Part shown: positions 46,133 to 54,857 of the stretch, piece by piece
Numbering within the stretch: the stretch's first letter is position 1
How the letters are laid out: every line of letters starts with the position of its first letter
DNA from: Ancylobacter sp. SL191
GTDB lineage: Bacteria > Pseudomonadota > Alphaproteobacteria > Rhizobiales > Xanthobacteraceae
Length of the DNA: 64,000 bases
NCBI RefSeq assembly: GCF_026625645.1
Contig: NZ_CP113056.1
Coordinates: forward strand, 1,054,001 to 1,118,000
Reading direction: 5' to 3'
Notes under the pieces: model-generated
What the model was told of the DNA's origin: nothing
Seen by the model: the letters and a program-made list of their open reading frames with translations, nothing else
Database searches by the model: none
Position numbers and translations under genes: made by a program

Positions 46133-46279
46133 GTCATCCCGGACGGCCATAGGCCGAGCCGGGATCGCGGCTTCCAGCTCTTACGACGTCATCCCCGGAC
46201 TTGATCCGGGGATCCACGACGTCGACCGGGTGTGCCCGTGGCAAGTCGTGGATGGCCGGGTCAAGCCCGGCCATGACGG
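46133..46279. repeat. Composite repeat B-A, copy 2
   Basis: A near-identical second copy of the 45841-45988 composite, including the shared joint sequence GCGGCTTCCAGCTCTTACGA between B and A. This shows that B-A was duplicated as one block 292 bases away. Confidence 0.9.
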
Positions 46280-46352
46280 TGCGTGGGGTGGGAGGCGGCC
46301 GGGATGACGGCGGAAAGGTTGGGCGCCGTCAGGGCGCCTTAGCCCCCGCCCC

Positions 46353-47441
46353 TCAACCAATCTCGGCCCAGCCGCGCAGTTCGCGCTTCACCACGGCTTC
46401 CAGCGTGTTCATGCCGCCGTCCGAGTCATTCAGGCAGGGGATGAAGTGGAACTGCTCGCCGCCGGCATGGTGGAAGATCTCGGCATTCTCGCCGGCGATC
46501 TCTTCCAGCGTCTCGAGACAATCGGCGACGAAGCCGGGGGTGATGACGGCGATCTTCTTCACGCCGGATTTCGCCAGCGCCTCGATGGTCTTGTCGGTGT
46601 AGGGCTGCAGCCATTCCGCCTTGCCGAAGCGCGACTGGAAGGTGACCTTCAGCTTGCCCTCGGGCCAGCCGAGCTTCTCGCGCACCAGCCGCGCGGTCTT
46701 GTAGCAGTAGCAGTGATAGGGGTCGCCCTTGTCGAAATACTCCTTCGGAATGCCGTGGAACGAGGCGATGACCAGCTCCGGCTCCCAGTCCAGCCCGGCG
46801 AGTTCGGTGGTGATCGAATTGGCGAGCGCCTCGATATAGGCGGGCTCGTCCGGCCAGGGCGCGGCGACGCGCAGCACCGGCTGCCAGCGCATCTTCTTCA
46901 ACGCGTCGAAGGCGGCATCGGCCACGGTGGCGGAGGTGGCGGCGGCATATTGCGGGTAGAGCGGCACCAGCAGCAGCCGGTCGCAGCCCTGCTGCTGCAG
47001 CGCCTCGATGCGCGAGGCGACGGAGGGATTGCCGTAGCGCATCGCCCAGTCGACCACGAGCCGCCCGTCCAGCGGGCCGATGCGGGCCGCGAGCTGCTCG
47101 GCCTGCGAGCGGGTGATGGTGCGCAGCGGGCCCTCATTGCGCTCATTGTTCCAGATCGTCGCGTAGTCCTTGCCCTTGGCCTGCGGGCGGATGGACAGGA
47201 TGATGACGTTGAGGATGAACCACCACAGCACGCGGTTGACCTCGATCACCCGCCGGTCGGAGAGGAACTCCTTGAGGTAGCGGCGCATCGACCAGTAGTC
47301 GGTGCCGTCGGGCGTGCCGAGATTGACGATGAGCACGCCGATCTTGCCGACCTTCACCGGCGGATGGCCCGGCGGCAGATGCGTGCCCGCGCCAGTCCCG
47401 GAGGCGACGGTGCCAGCCGGCACCGGAACGATCTTGTTCAT
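46353..47441 (-). CDS. hemH: Ferrochelatase
   Basis: 362 residues from ATG 47441; the ribosome site GAGGAAGG is 8 bases upstream, better spaced than for ATG 47447. HemH inserts Fe2+ into protoporphyrin IX, the last haem step. VGKIGVLIVNLGTPDGTDYWSMRRYLKEFLSD begins the fold (core VLIVNLGTPDGTDYWSMRRY), ASFHGIPKEYFDKGDPY has the catalytic His, and FQSRFGKAEWLQPYT and ITPGFVADCLETLEEI close the active site. About 25 extra N-terminal residues precede the fold. hemE and hemJ lie elsewhere in the window. Confidence 0.96.
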   Translation of the reverse strand: MNKIVPVPAGTVASGTGAGTHLPPGHPPVKVGKIGVLIVNLGTPDGTDYWSMRRYLKEFLSDRRVIEVNRVLWWFILNVIILSIRPQAKGKDYATIWNNERNEGPLRTITRSQAEQLAARIGPLDGRLVVDWAMRYGNPSVASRIEALQQQGCDRLLLVPLYPQYAAATSATVADAAFDALKKMRWQPVLRVAAPWPDEPAYIEALANSITTELAGLDWEPELVIASFHGIPKEYFDKGDPYHCYCYKTARLVREKLGWPEGKLKVTFQSRFGKAEWLQPYTDKTIEALAKSGVKKIAVITPGFVADCLETLEEIAGENAEIFHHAGGEQFHFIPCLNDSDGGMNTLEAVVKRELRGWAEIG

Positions 47442-47562
47442 CGGCATACCCTTCCTCGCGGCGGCCGGCGCGCGCCGGCCGCGTGTCCCGAGCTTATAGG
47501 CGAAAACGCCCGGCTGGCCATCACGGCCCGGCGAGCGCACGCCATCCCCGTGCTTCTACGGA

Positions 47563-48267
47563 TCAGGGGCGCGGGGGGATTTCCAGCCCGCGCTGTACGG
47601 CGGGGCGGGCGAGGCCGCGCTCCAGCCAGGCCGGCACGTTCTTCAGCTCCTGATAGGCGACGAGATCGGCCGCGCCGTAGAAGCCGATGAGATTGCGCAC
47701 CCAGCCGAGGCACGCCATGTCGGCGATGGTGTAGTCCGCGCCCATGATCCAGTCGCGGCCCGCGAGCCGGTCCTCCAGCACGCGGATGAGGCGCGCGCTT
47801 TCCTTGGCGTAGCGCTCGCGCGGGCGCTTGTCCTCGTAAGCCGCGCCGGCGAATTTGTGGAAGAAGCCGAGCTGGCCGAACATCGGCCCGAGCCCGGCCA
47901 TCTGCCACATGACCCACTGGAGGGTCTCGTAGCGCGCGGCCGGGTCGGTCGGCAGGAACTGGCCGGTCTTCTCGGCGAGATAGATGAGGATCGCCCCGCT
48001 CTCGAACAGAGCGAGCGGCTTTCCGCCCGGTCCGTTCGGATCGAGGATCGCCGGAATCTTGCCATTAGGGTTCAGCGCGAGGAATTCCGGCGTCCAGGTC
48101 TCGTCCTTGCCGATATTGATGGTGTGCGCCTCATAGGGCAGGCCGGTTTCCTCCAGCAGGATGGAGATCTTCACCCCGTTCGGTGTGGGGAAGGAATAGA
48201 GCTGGAGCCGGTCCGGGTGCTGCGCAGGCCAGCGGGCGGCGACGGGGAAGGCGGAAAGATCGGTCAC
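47563..48267 (-). CDS. Glutathione S-transferase family protein (Nu/YghU-YfcG-like)
   Basis: 234 residues. The thioredoxin-like N-domain has LQLYSFPTPNGVKISILLEE with the Asn/Thr active-site type of Nu-class enzymes (TPNG), NPNGKIPAI with the cis-Pro and LFESGAILIYLAEK binding the glutathione gamma-Glu. The C-terminal helical domain includes DYTIADMACLGWV. Members act as disulphide-bond reductases or peroxidases rather than classical transferases. It lies between hemH and a repeat cluster; no operon is obvious. Confidence 0.9.
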   Translation of the reverse strand: MTDLSAFPVAARWPAQHPDRLQLYSFPTPNGVKISILLEETGLPYEAHTINIGKDETWTPEFLALNPNGKIPAILDPNGPGGKPLALFESGAILIYLAEKTGQFLPTDPAARYETLQWVMWQMAGLGPMFGQLGFFHKFAGAAYEDKRPRERYAKESARLIRVLEDRLAGRDWIMGADYTIADMACLGWVRNLIGFYGAADLVAYQELKNVPAWLERGLARPAVQRGLEIPPRP

Positions 48268-48381
48268 GCGGAGACTCCGGTGCGAGGAAGGATCGGGCCT
48301 TATCTAGGCACCCCCGCGCCGGGCGCCAGAGCGGGCGCGCCATCCCCGCCCCGTCATCCCGGCTCAATGTCCTTCCCGTCC

Positions 48382-48512
48382 CGTCATCCCGGCCAAGCGA
48401 AGCGCGCGCCGGGATCGGCTGCCGGATTTGTGCGCGATCCCGGCTCTCGCTGCGCTCGGCCGGGTGCGTCGGAGGGAAGTCGTGGATGGCCGGGCCAAGC
48501 CCGGCTATGACG
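48382..48512. repeat. Chimeric repeat: B left part joined to the A right half
   Basis: The sequence starts like B (GTCATCCCGGCCAAGCGAAG), passes through GCGATCCCGGCTCTCGCTGC, and then continues as the right half of A (GTGGATGGCCGGGCCAAGCC, ending GGCTATGACGG). It looks like a recombinant between the two families. Confidence 0.8.
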
Positions 48513-48529
48513 GCGCGTGAGCGGAGGCC

Positions 48530-48624
48530 GTCATCCCGGACGGCCGAAGGCCGAGCCGGGATCGGGTGCCCGTCTTATGCCGGACAGCGATCCCGGCTCT
48601 CGCTGCGCTCGGCCGGGATGACGG
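48530..48624. repeat. Repeat B, full copy
   Basis: 95 bases from GTCATCCCGGACGGCCGAAG to GCTCGGCCGGGATGAC. The left arm (GGCCGAGCCGGGATCG) and right arm (CGATCCCGGCTCTCG) are largely reverse complements, so B is also an inverted-repeat element with GTCAT/ATGAC ends like A. Confidence 0.88.
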
Positions 48625-48671
48625 CTGAAATGTTGGCCGCCGTTCGGGATGGGGCTTCCAGCCCTCACGCC

Positions 48672-48759
48672 GTCATCCCCGGACTTGATCCGGGGATCCA
48701 CGTTTTCCGCGCCCGCCCTTTCCAAGCCGTGGATGGCAGGGCCAAGCCCGGTCATGACG
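48672..48759. repeat. Repeat A, copy 4
   Basis: 88 bases with an intact left half (GTCATCCCCGGACTTGATCC) and a slightly mutated right half (GTGGATGGCAGGGCCAAGCC ... GGTCATGACG). It ends 45 bases before the ProC-like gene. The whole gap 48268-48803 has no gene and consists mostly of these repeats. Confidence 0.88.
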
Positions 48760-48803
48760 TTGTATGGATTGAGACGCGGCGCGGCCATTGGGAGGGCAGG
48801 ACG

Positions 48804-49613
48804 ATGACGGACGACACGGGGCCGGGGCGGCTCGGGCTGATTGGCTGCGGCCAGCTTGGCGGGGCGATCGCCGGGGCGCTGCTGCGGGCGGGAACGGTGC
48901 CGCCGGAGCGGCTGATCGTCTGCAACCGTTCCGGCCCCACCGGCGCGCTGGCGGGGATCGCCGGCGTTGAATGGACCACCGATCCGCAGGAGGCGGCCGG
49001 GCGCTGCGGCACGCTGCTGCTTGCCTTGCCGCCGCAGGCCGGCCGCGCGCTGCGCCTGCGGGCGGAGCGCTGTCTCGTCGTCTCCGTCATGGCCGGCATC
49101 CCCCGTGAGCAGCTGCGCGCCCTCACCGGCACGGAAAGGCTGGCGCGGGCCATGTCCAACCCGGCGGCCGAGATCGGCATGGCCTATTCGCCGTTTTATG
49201 CGCCGGGTCTCAGTGCGGCGGACATCGCGACGGTGCGCGCGCTGTTCGGCGCTTGCGGGCTCACCGACGAGCTGCCGGAGGAGAGCCAGATCGACGTGTT
49301 CACGGCCATCACCGGCCCGGTGCCGGGCTTCGTCGCCTATTTCGCCGCCTGCGTGCAGGATTATGCGCAGGCGCAGGGCATCGCGCCCGAGGTCGCCCGT
49401 CGCGCCGTCGCCCAGCTGTTTCGCGCGGGCGGGGCGATGCTGGCGGACAGCGCCGCGCCGCCGGCGACCTTCGTGCGGGAGATGCTGGACTATGCCGGCA
49501 CCACCGCCGCAGGGCTCAGCGCGATGGAGGCCTCGCCCCTGCGCGCCGCCATCGCCGAGGGGCTGGAGGCCGCCCGCCGCCGCTGCCTCACCATCGGCAC
49601 GCCGGAGGGGTGA
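48804..49613 (+). CDS. Pyrroline-5-carboxylate reductase-like (ProC family) NAD(P)-binding protein
   Basis: 269 residues from ATG 48804 (GGGAGGGCAGG upstream). The N-terminal Rossmann motif reads LGLIGCGQLGGAIAGAL, then VVSVMAGIPREQL and ARAMSNPAAEIGMAY, and the C-terminal helical dimer domain has ITGPVPGFVAYFAACVQDYA and MLDYAGTTAAGLSAME in the place of ProC's SPGGTT. Because the SPGGTT-like part is replaced, it may be a ProC-family paralogue acting on another imine rather than the proline enzyme. Repeats flank it on both sides. Confidence 0.8.
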   Translation: MTDDTGPGRLGLIGCGQLGGAIAGALLRAGTVPPERLIVCNRSGPTGALAGIAGVEWTTDPQEAAGRCGTLLLALPPQAGRALRLRAERCLVVSVMAGIPREQLRALTGTERLARAMSNPAAEIGMAYSPFYAPGLSAADIATVRALFGACGLTDELPEESQIDVFTAITGPVPGFVAYFAACVQDYAQAQGIAPEVARRAVAQLFRAGGAMLADSAAPPATFVREMLDYAGTTAAGLSAMEASPLRAAIAEGLEAARRRCLTIGTPEG

Positions 49614-49662
49614 GGGCGGCGCGGCGCTGTTCTGGCCGATCACGCCAGCCCGCCGTCACGCC

Positions 49663-49794
49663 GTCATCCCGGACGGCCGAAGGCCGAGCCGGGATCGCGT
49701 TCCGGCTCATGAGCGGCCGACGATCCCGGCTCTCGCAGCGCGGAGCCTGCCCTTGGGCTTGCCGAAGGCAAGACCCGAGGGGGCCGGGATGACG
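49663..49794. repeat. Repeat B, copy with insertion in the right arm
   Basis: Left arm GTCATCCCGGACGGCCGAAG, then CGATCCCGGCTCTCGCAGCG, and an end GGGGGCCGGGATGACGGG. An extra segment (CCTGCCCTTGGGCTTGCCGA...) separates the two parts of the right arm, so the element is longer (132 bases) than the full copy at 48530. Confidence 0.8.
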
Positions 49795-49899
49795 GGTGAA
49801 ACGTCGCGCGTCGCGGCCGTCACCCCGCAGCAATACGCGGCAATGAACGATCACGGGGTCGTTAACCGAAAACACAGCGCTGCCCGAATTCGGCCGTGG

Positions 49900-50070
49900 C
49901 GGTGCCAAGCGGCCTCTCCATATTCACATCATAGCGTCGGGCCGGTTCGCAGAGCGCATCGGTTTCCCAGCCCCCCAGCCCCCCGCGGCGTGATGCGGAC
50001 CGGCCCGACGTTATGTTCTAGGTTCAATCCCCGAATTGCTCTCAGGGCTGGCTCGCGCCGGCCCTTTTTT
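49900..50070 (+). ncRNA. Putative structured small RNA of unknown family
   Basis: CATAGCGTCGGGCCGGT (49929-49945) can pair with ACCGGCCCGACGTTATG (49999-50015) over 17 positions with one G-U pair; inside, CGCATC (49955-49960) pairs with GATGCG (49992-49997). Single-stranded-looking flanks (CTCTCCATATTCACAT and TTCTAGGTTCAATCCCCG) precede and follow, and the RNA ends at a clear terminator. The architecture (long stem, open flanks) recalls 6S RNA but I see no diagnostic sequence. The 5' end is a guess. Confidence 0.5.
50044..50070 (+). terminator. Rho-independent terminator
   Basis: AGGGCTGGC (50044-50052) and GCCGGCCCT (50057-50065) pair with one G-U around TCGC, followed by six T (50065-50070). 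The T-run is on the plus strand, so it ends a plus-strand RNA; the ProC-like gene ends 430 bases upstream, which favours an independent transcript. Confidence 0.8.
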
Positions 50071-50115
50071 CTGTCGTGGGTGGGGATGGAGGCGTGGTGC
50101 CGGGCCTCAGACGCG

Positions 50116-51054
50116 CTATTTCAGTGGGGCCAGCGCCGCGCCGAGGATGGCGCCGGGCTCGTTGAAGCTGCCGGCCTGCACGATCACCGCCACCTGGTCG
50201 GCCTTGAATTCGGGCGGGATCTTCAGCGGCGCCTCATAGCTCATCCGCGTGCCGTCCCAGTCGCCGAGCTTCACCCAGCCGCGCACCACATTGTGGTAGG
50301 TGACGTGGCTGCCCTCATTCTCGCCGCGGCCGATCTCGACATCCATGCGGCTCGCCACGGGGCAGAGCCACACTTCGGCCGGGCCCATGCCTTCCGGCGT
50401 CAGGCCGCCCGGCGCCTTGTCGACGGTGACATGCAGCGTGCCGCCACGATTTTCCACGGTGAGCGGCACGGTCGGGCCGGGCGCCTTGGCCAGCGCGCGC
50501 TCGATGCCGGCATGGTCGGAGCCGATCGCCATGGCGGTGCCGTTCACCACCACCTGCGGGGTGAACATCTTGCCGTCGCCGCGCTGCTTGGCATAGGCCT
50601 TCTGGCGCAGCGAATGGCCGTGTTTGGCCAGCGTGTCCTTCCAGCCGAGATAATCCCAGTAATCGACCGCCAGCGAGAGCACCAGCACGTCCGGCTGCTT
50701 ATCGGCGAGCTCGCCCAGCAGCTTGTCAGCGGGCGGGCAGGAGGAGCAGCCCTGGCTGGTGAACAGCTCGATCACCGCGCGGGGCGCGGGGATGGCGCGG
50801 GTGGTCGCAGGATGAGCCTCCGTCCCGGTGGCGGGGCCGGCCGACGGCGTCGCGTCCTGCGCCCCCGCGGGGGCGACCAGCAGGGCGGAGACGAGAAGCG
50901 TGGGGGCGAGAAACGTGGCGGCGATCCCGGCCAGCGCCCGGCCGAGAGGGGCCTTGAGGCGCGCCGCGCCCGCTTGCCGGCATTCCGGCCCGTAGCCGTC
51001 GGCGCGCGAGGGCGCGGCGGCAAAAAGGCGAGGCGGGGCAGCGAAAACAGGCAT
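50116..51054 (-). CDS. DUF1223 secreted thioredoxin-like protein
   Basis: 312 residues. The family block AVIELFTSQGCSSCPPADKLLGELA (core ELFTSQGCSSCPPADK) carries a CxxC at Cys103/Cys106; LSLAVDYWDYLGWKD and FTPQVVVNG with a cis-Pro-like site follow, giving a thioredoxin fold, and the C-terminal half is a beta domain. An N-terminal hydrophobic segment around 40-64 (LAGIAATFLAPTLLVSALLVAPAGAQ) should export it; the first 35 residues look non-native, so the start may lie further in. It may act in periplasmic thiol chemistry. Confidence 0.85.
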   Translation of the reverse strand: MPVFAAPPRLFAAAPSRADGYGPECRQAGAARLKAPLGRALAGIAATFLAPTLLVSALLVAPAGAQDATPSAGPATGTEAHPATTRAIPAPRAVIELFTSQGCSSCPPADKLLGELADKQPDVLVLSLAVDYWDYLGWKDTLAKHGHSLRQKAYAKQRGDGKMFTPQVVVNGTAMAIGSDHAGIERALAKAPGPTVPLTVENRGGTLHVTVDKAPGGLTPEGMGPAEVWLCPVASRMDVEIGRGENEGSHVTYHNVVRGWVKLGDWDGTRMSYEAPLKIPPEFKADQVAVIVQAGSFNEPGAILGAALAPLK

Positions 51055-51247
51055 GTCGCGGGGGCTGTCCTTCTGCGCTCCTCCGGCAGGAGCGGTTCAA
51101 GGCAATAGGACGGCGGGCGCGCCGGCACCAGTCACATTCGTTTGTCGCCGCCGCACGCAATGGTGAAGGCGCCCGAGCCGATAGCATGCCTGCGAAGCGG
51201 CGCCCCTGCCATGGACAGGGGGCCTCAGCCGGATGGGCCGCCGCAAC

Positions 51248-51285
51248 AAAAAGGCCGGCGCCGGATTGCTCCGGGCCGGCCTTTT
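51248..51285 (-). terminator. Rho-independent terminator of acnA
   Basis: AAGGCCGGCGCCGG and CCGGGCCGGCCTTTT form a long stem around ATTGCT (51251-51285). Read on the minus strand it follows acnA by 24 bases and is followed by five T (AAAAA at 51248-51252 on the plus strand). The symmetric A/T flanks make it usable in both directions. Confidence 0.85.
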
Positions 51286-51308
51286 CAGCTCGTTATCAGG
51301 CGATCCGC

Positions 51309-53993
51309 TCAGGCCGCGAGATTGCGCAGCACGTAAGGCAGGATGCCGCCATTGCGGAAGTAGTCCAGCTCGTCCAGCGTATCGATGCGGCAGGTGAGCG
51401 GGACGTTCTTGATCGTGCCGTCGGCGAAAATCACCTCGGCGATCAGCGTCTGGCGCGGCTTGAGGTCGCCCTCGATGCCCTTCAGCGTGACGATCTCGTC
51501 GCCCTTGATGCCGAGCGACTGCCAGCTCTCGTCATTCTGGAACACCAGCGGCACGATGCCCATGCCGACGAGGTTCGAGCGGTGGATGCGCTCGAAGCTC
51601 TGGGCGACGACGGCGCGGATGCCGAGCAGCTTGGTGCCCTTGGCCGCCCAGTCGCGCGAGGAGCCGGTGCCGTATTCCTTGCCGGCGAAGACGACGGTGG
51701 GCACGCCTTCGCTCTTGTAGAGCATGGCGGCGTCGTAGATCGGCATGACCGTGCCGTCCGGCCAGTGCTTGGTGAAGCCGCCTTCCTTGCCGTCCAGCAT
51801 CTGGTTCTTGATGCGGATATTGGCGAAGGTGCCGCGCATCATCACCTGGTGATTGCCGCGCCGCGTGCCGTACTGGTTGAAGTCGGCCGGGCGGACCTGA
51901 TGGTCGCGCAGATAGGCGCCGGCGGGGCTGGCTTCCTTGATCGAGCCGGCCGGGGAGATGTGGTCGGTGGTGATCGAGTCGAGGAACAGACCCATCACCC
52001 GCGCCGACAGGATGTCGGTGACCGGCTCCGGCTCCATCTTCATGCCCTCGAAATAGGGCGGGTTCTGCACATAGGTGGAGCGGTCGTCCCAGGCATAGGT
52101 CTCGCCGGTGGGAATGGCGATCTTCTGCCAGTTCTCGTCACCCTTGAACACGTCCGCGTACTTCTCCTGGAACATCTTCTTGGTGACGTTCTCGCGGATG
52201 AACTTGGCGATTTCCTGGTTCGAGGGCCAGATGTCCTTGAGATAGACCGGCTGGCCGTCGGAGCCCGTGCCGAGCGGCTCGGTGGTGAGATCCACCTGCA
52301 GCGAGCCCGCAATGGCGTAGGCGACCACGAGCGGCGGGGAGGCGAGGTAGTTCGCCTTCACGTCCGGGTTCACGCGGCCCTCGAAATTGCGGTTGCCGGA
52401 GATCACGGCGCCGGCGACGAGGTCGTTCTTGTTGATCGCTTCCGAGATCGGCTCCGGCAGCGGGCCGGAATTGCCGATGCAGGTGGTGCAGCCGAAGCCG
52501 ACCAGGTTGAAGCCGAGCGCGTCGAGATCCTTCTGGAGACCCGCGGCGTTCAGATAGCCTTCGACGACCTGCGAACCGGGCGCCAGCGAGGTCTTCACCC
52601 AGGGCTTGGAGGTGAGGCCCCGCGCCGCCGCGTTGCGGGCAAGCAGGCCGGCGGCGATCAGCACCGAGGGGTTCGAGGTGTTGGTGCAGGAGGTGATGGC
52701 GGCGATCGTCACGTCGCCATGGCCGAGCGTGTAGTCGGTGCCTTCCACCGGCACGCGCTTGCCGGTCTCGCCGGCCTTCTTGAACTCGCCTTCGAGCGCG
52801 GCGAGGAAGCCCTGCTTGGTGCCGGAGAGCAGCACGCGGTCCTGCGGGCGCTTCGGGCCGGCAAGCGACGGCAGCACGGTGGTGAGGTCGAGTTCCAGCA
52901 CATCGGTGAACACCGGGTCGGCGGTGCCGGCCTCGCGCCACATGCCCTGCGCCTTGGAATAGGCCTCGACGAGCGCGATGCGGTCATCGGTGCGGCCGGT
53001 CTCGTCGAGATAGGCGATGGTCTCGGAATCGACCGGGAAGAAGCCGCAGGTCGCGCCATATTCCGGCGCCATGTTGCCGATGGTGGCGCGGTCGGCGAGC
53101 GAGAGGTGCTCGAGGCCGGGGCCGAAGAACTCGACGAACTTGCCGACGACGCCCTTCTTGCGCAGCATCTGCGTGACGGTGAGCACGAGGTCGGTGGCGG
53201 TGATGCCCTCGGTCAGCTCGCCGGTGAGCTTGAAGCCGATCACTTCGGGAATGAGCATGGAGACCGGCTGGCCGAGCATGGCCGCCTCCGCCTCGATGCC
53301 GCCCACGCCCCAGCCGAGCACGCCGAGGCCGTTGACCATGGTGGTGTGCGAATCGGTGCCGACGCAGGTGTCGGGATAGGCGACGGTCGCGCCGTCCTCA
53401 TCCTTGGTCCACACGGTCTGGGCGAGATATTCGAGGTTCACCTGGTGGCAGATGCCGGTGCCGGGCGGGACCACGCGGAAATTGTCGAAGGCCGACTGGC
53501 CCCATTTCAGGAAGCGGTAGCGCTCCTGGTTCTGCTTGTACTCTTCCTCGACATTCTTGCCGAAGGCGGCGGCGTTGCCGAAGAAGTTGACGATCACCGA
53601 ATGGTCGATGACGAGGTCGACCGGCACCAGCGGGTTGATGCGCTTGGGGTCGCCCCCGAGATTGACCATCGCGTCACGCATGGCGGCGAGGTCGACCACG
53701 GCGGGAACGCCGGTGAAGTCCTGCATCAGCACGCGCGAGGGACGATAGGCGATTTCGCGCTCGTCCTTACCGCGGTTGATGAGCCAGTCCTTGATGGAGA
53801 TGATGTCGTTCTTCGTGACGGAGCGGCCGTCCTCGAAGCGCAGCAGATTCTCCAGCAGGACCTTCATCGAGAAGGGGAGGGCGGAAACGCCATCCAGTCC
53901 GTTCTTTTCGGCGTCCGGAAGGCTGTAATAGACGTAAGTCCGGTTTCCGACGGTGAGAGTTTTCCGGCTTTTGAAGCTGTCGAGCGACGTCAC
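51309..53993 (-). CDS. acnA: Aconitate hydratase A
   Basis: 894 residues. AcnA interconverts citrate and isocitrate in the TCA cycle; the bacterial AcnA/IRP1-type enzyme can also bind RNA when its cluster is lost. The [4Fe-4S] ligands are Cys436 ([10 protein letters not shown]), Cys502 and Cys505 ([13 protein letters not shown]). [21 protein letters not shown] (core [16 protein letters not shown]) and [15 protein letters not shown] are signature blocks. It is divergent from ccmA with a 216-base gap containing a TATA-like core CTATATAG at 54111-54118. Confidence 0.97.
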   Translation of the reverse strand: MTSLDSFKSRKTLTVGNRTYVYYSLPDAEKNGLDGVSALPFSMKVLLENLLRFEDGRSVTKNDIISIKDWLINRGKDEREIAYRPSRVLMQDFTGVPAVVDLAAMRDAMVNLGGDPKRINPLVPVDLVIDHSVIVNFFGNAAAFGKNVEEEYKQNQERYRFLKWGQSAFDNFRVVPPGTGICHQVNLEYLAQTVWTKDEDGATVAYPDTCVGTDSHTTMVNGLGVLGWGVGGIEAEAAMLGQPVSMLIPEVIGFKLTGELTEGITATDLVLTVTQMLRKKGVVGKFVEFFGPGLEHLSLADRATIGNMAPEYGATCGFFPVDSETIAYLDETGRTDDRIALVEAYSKAQGMWREAGTADPVFTDVLELDLTTVLPSLAGPKRPQDRVLLSGTKQGFLAALEGEFKKAGETGKRVPVEGTDYTLGHGDVTIAAITSCTNTSNPSVLIAAGLLARNAAARGLTSKPWVKTSLAPGSQVVEGYLNAAGLQKDLDALGFNLVGFGCTTCIGNSGPLPEPISEAINKNDLVAGAVISGNRNFEGRVNPDVKANYLASPPLVVAYAIAGSLQVDLTTEPLGTGSDGQPVYLKDIWPSNQEIAKFIRENVTKKMFQEKYADVFKGDENWQKIAIPTGETYAWDDRSTYVQNPPYFEGMKMEPEPVTDILSARVMGLFLDSITTDHISPAGSIKEASPAGAYLRDHQVRPADFNQYGTRRGNHQVMMRGTFANIRIKNQMLDGKEGGFTKHWPDGTVMPIYDAAMLYKSEGVPTVVFAGKEYGTGSSRDWAAKGTKLLGIRAVVAQSFERIHRSNLVGMGIVPLVFQNDESWQSLGIKGDEIVTLKGIEGDLKPRQTLIAEVIFADGTIKNVPLTCRIDTLDELDYFRNGGILPYVLRNLAA

Positions 53994-54209
53994 GGCAGAC
54001 TGATCCCCGCTGATTGTGGCACGGATGCGAGAGGGCCTTGGAGGGATGAGGCCTGGCGGGCTATAGCTCGCGCGGCCCAGGCCAAGGGCGACGGCGCATC
54101 GTTCAGTTTTCTATATAGAGCCATTTCAAACACCGATCCTAGAGGCACGACGCGATGCATCGAAAAATTGTGCGTTGCGTCAGCTTCCCCAGCGGCGGGA
54201 GGGGGGCCG

Positions 54210-54857
54210 ATGCGACTGGTCGTTGAAGGGCTCGGCTGCCGGCGTGGCGCCCGCCAGCTGTTCCAGCGCCTCGATTTTACCGTCGAGGCCGGCGGCGCGC
54301 TGGTGGTCACCGGACCGAACGGCACCGGCAAATCCTCGCTGCTTAGACTTTTGGCGGGCCTCGCCCGTCCCGAGGCCGGGCGCATCCGGCTGGAGGGCGC
54401 GCGCGAACCCGAGCATTTCACCGAGGAGGCGCATTATCTCGGCCATCTCGATGCTCACAAGGCCTCGCTCAGCGCGCGGGAGAACCTTGATTTCTGGCGC
54501 GCCATGCTCGGCCGGCCCGGCCTTTCGGTGAGCGCGGCGCTGGAGGAGGTGGGGCTCGGCGGCTTGGGGAGCCTGCCGGTCGCGGTGCTCTCGGCCGGGC
54601 AGAAGCGGCGCCTCGCGCTCGCCCGGCTTCTGGTGGCGCATCGCCCGCTCTGGCTGCTCGACGAGCCGACGACCGCGCTCGATGTGGAGGCGCAGGCGCG
54701 CTTCGGCGAGATCGCCCGCGCCCATGTCGCCGGCGGCGGGCTGCTGATCGCCGCCACCCATGCGCCGCTGGATTTTCCCGCCGCGCGGCTCGACCTTGGC
54801 GCCTACCGCCCGACGCGGGCCATGGTGGCGGCCGAGATCGGTTCGGAGCCGGAATGA
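54210..54857 (+). CDS. ccmA: Haem exporter ATP-binding protein CcmA
   Basis: 215 residues from ATG 54210 (GGGAGGGGGGCCG upstream). Walker A TGPNGTGKSS (34-43), signature LSAGQKRRLALARL, Walker B LWLLDEPTTALD and ATHAP in the H-loop position. CcmA with CcmB and CcmC provides and releases holo-CcmE for cytochrome c maturation. Divergent acnA-ccmA is a conserved Hyphomicrobiales pair. The stop overlaps the ccmB start. Confidence 0.93.
   Translation: MRLVVEGLGCRRGARQLFQRLDFTVEAGGALVVTGPNGTGKSSLLRLLAGLARPEAGRIRLEGAREPEHFTEEAHYLGHLDAHKASLSARENLDFWRAMLGRPGLSVSAALEEVGLGGLGSLPVAVLSAGQKRRLALARLLVAHRPLWLLDEPTTALDVEAQARFGEIARAHVAGGGLLIAATHAPLDFPAARLDLGAYRPTRAMVAAEIGSEPE

Larger units (their letters stand above)
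45691..46352. other. Gene-free stretch holding a repeat cluster
   Basis: 662 bases without a convincing gene. It carries three full copies of repeat family A and two half-copies of family B, itemised separately. The first 150 bases (45691-45840) hold no recognisable element apart from the DUF2794 upstream region. Confidence 0.8.
49614..50115. other. Gene-free stretch with a B repeat and a structured RNA
   Basis: 502 bases without a gene, covered by a repeat (49663-49794) and the putative RNA and terminator listed below. Both neighbouring genes end here, so no gene promoter is needed. Confidence 0.75.

Noticed and set aside
45841..46279. Possible CRISPR-like array of repeats after DUF2794
   Set aside because: The repeats are about 90 bases, palindromic and unevenly spaced, with no unique equal-length spacers and no cas genes nearby.
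49990..50070. Resemblance to a tRNA T-arm (AGGTTCAATCCCC) and thus tmRNA or tRNA
   Set aside because: There is no acceptor stem, no CCA and no tag reading frame; a lone T-loop-like sequence is not enough. The signal recognition particle RNA signature was looked for as well and not found.
51186..54209. Plus-strand open frame of more than 1000 codons across acnA running into ccmA
   Set aside because: It is antisense to acnA with low-complexity Arg/Glu/His-rich translation. Only the last part, from 54210, is the real ccmA.
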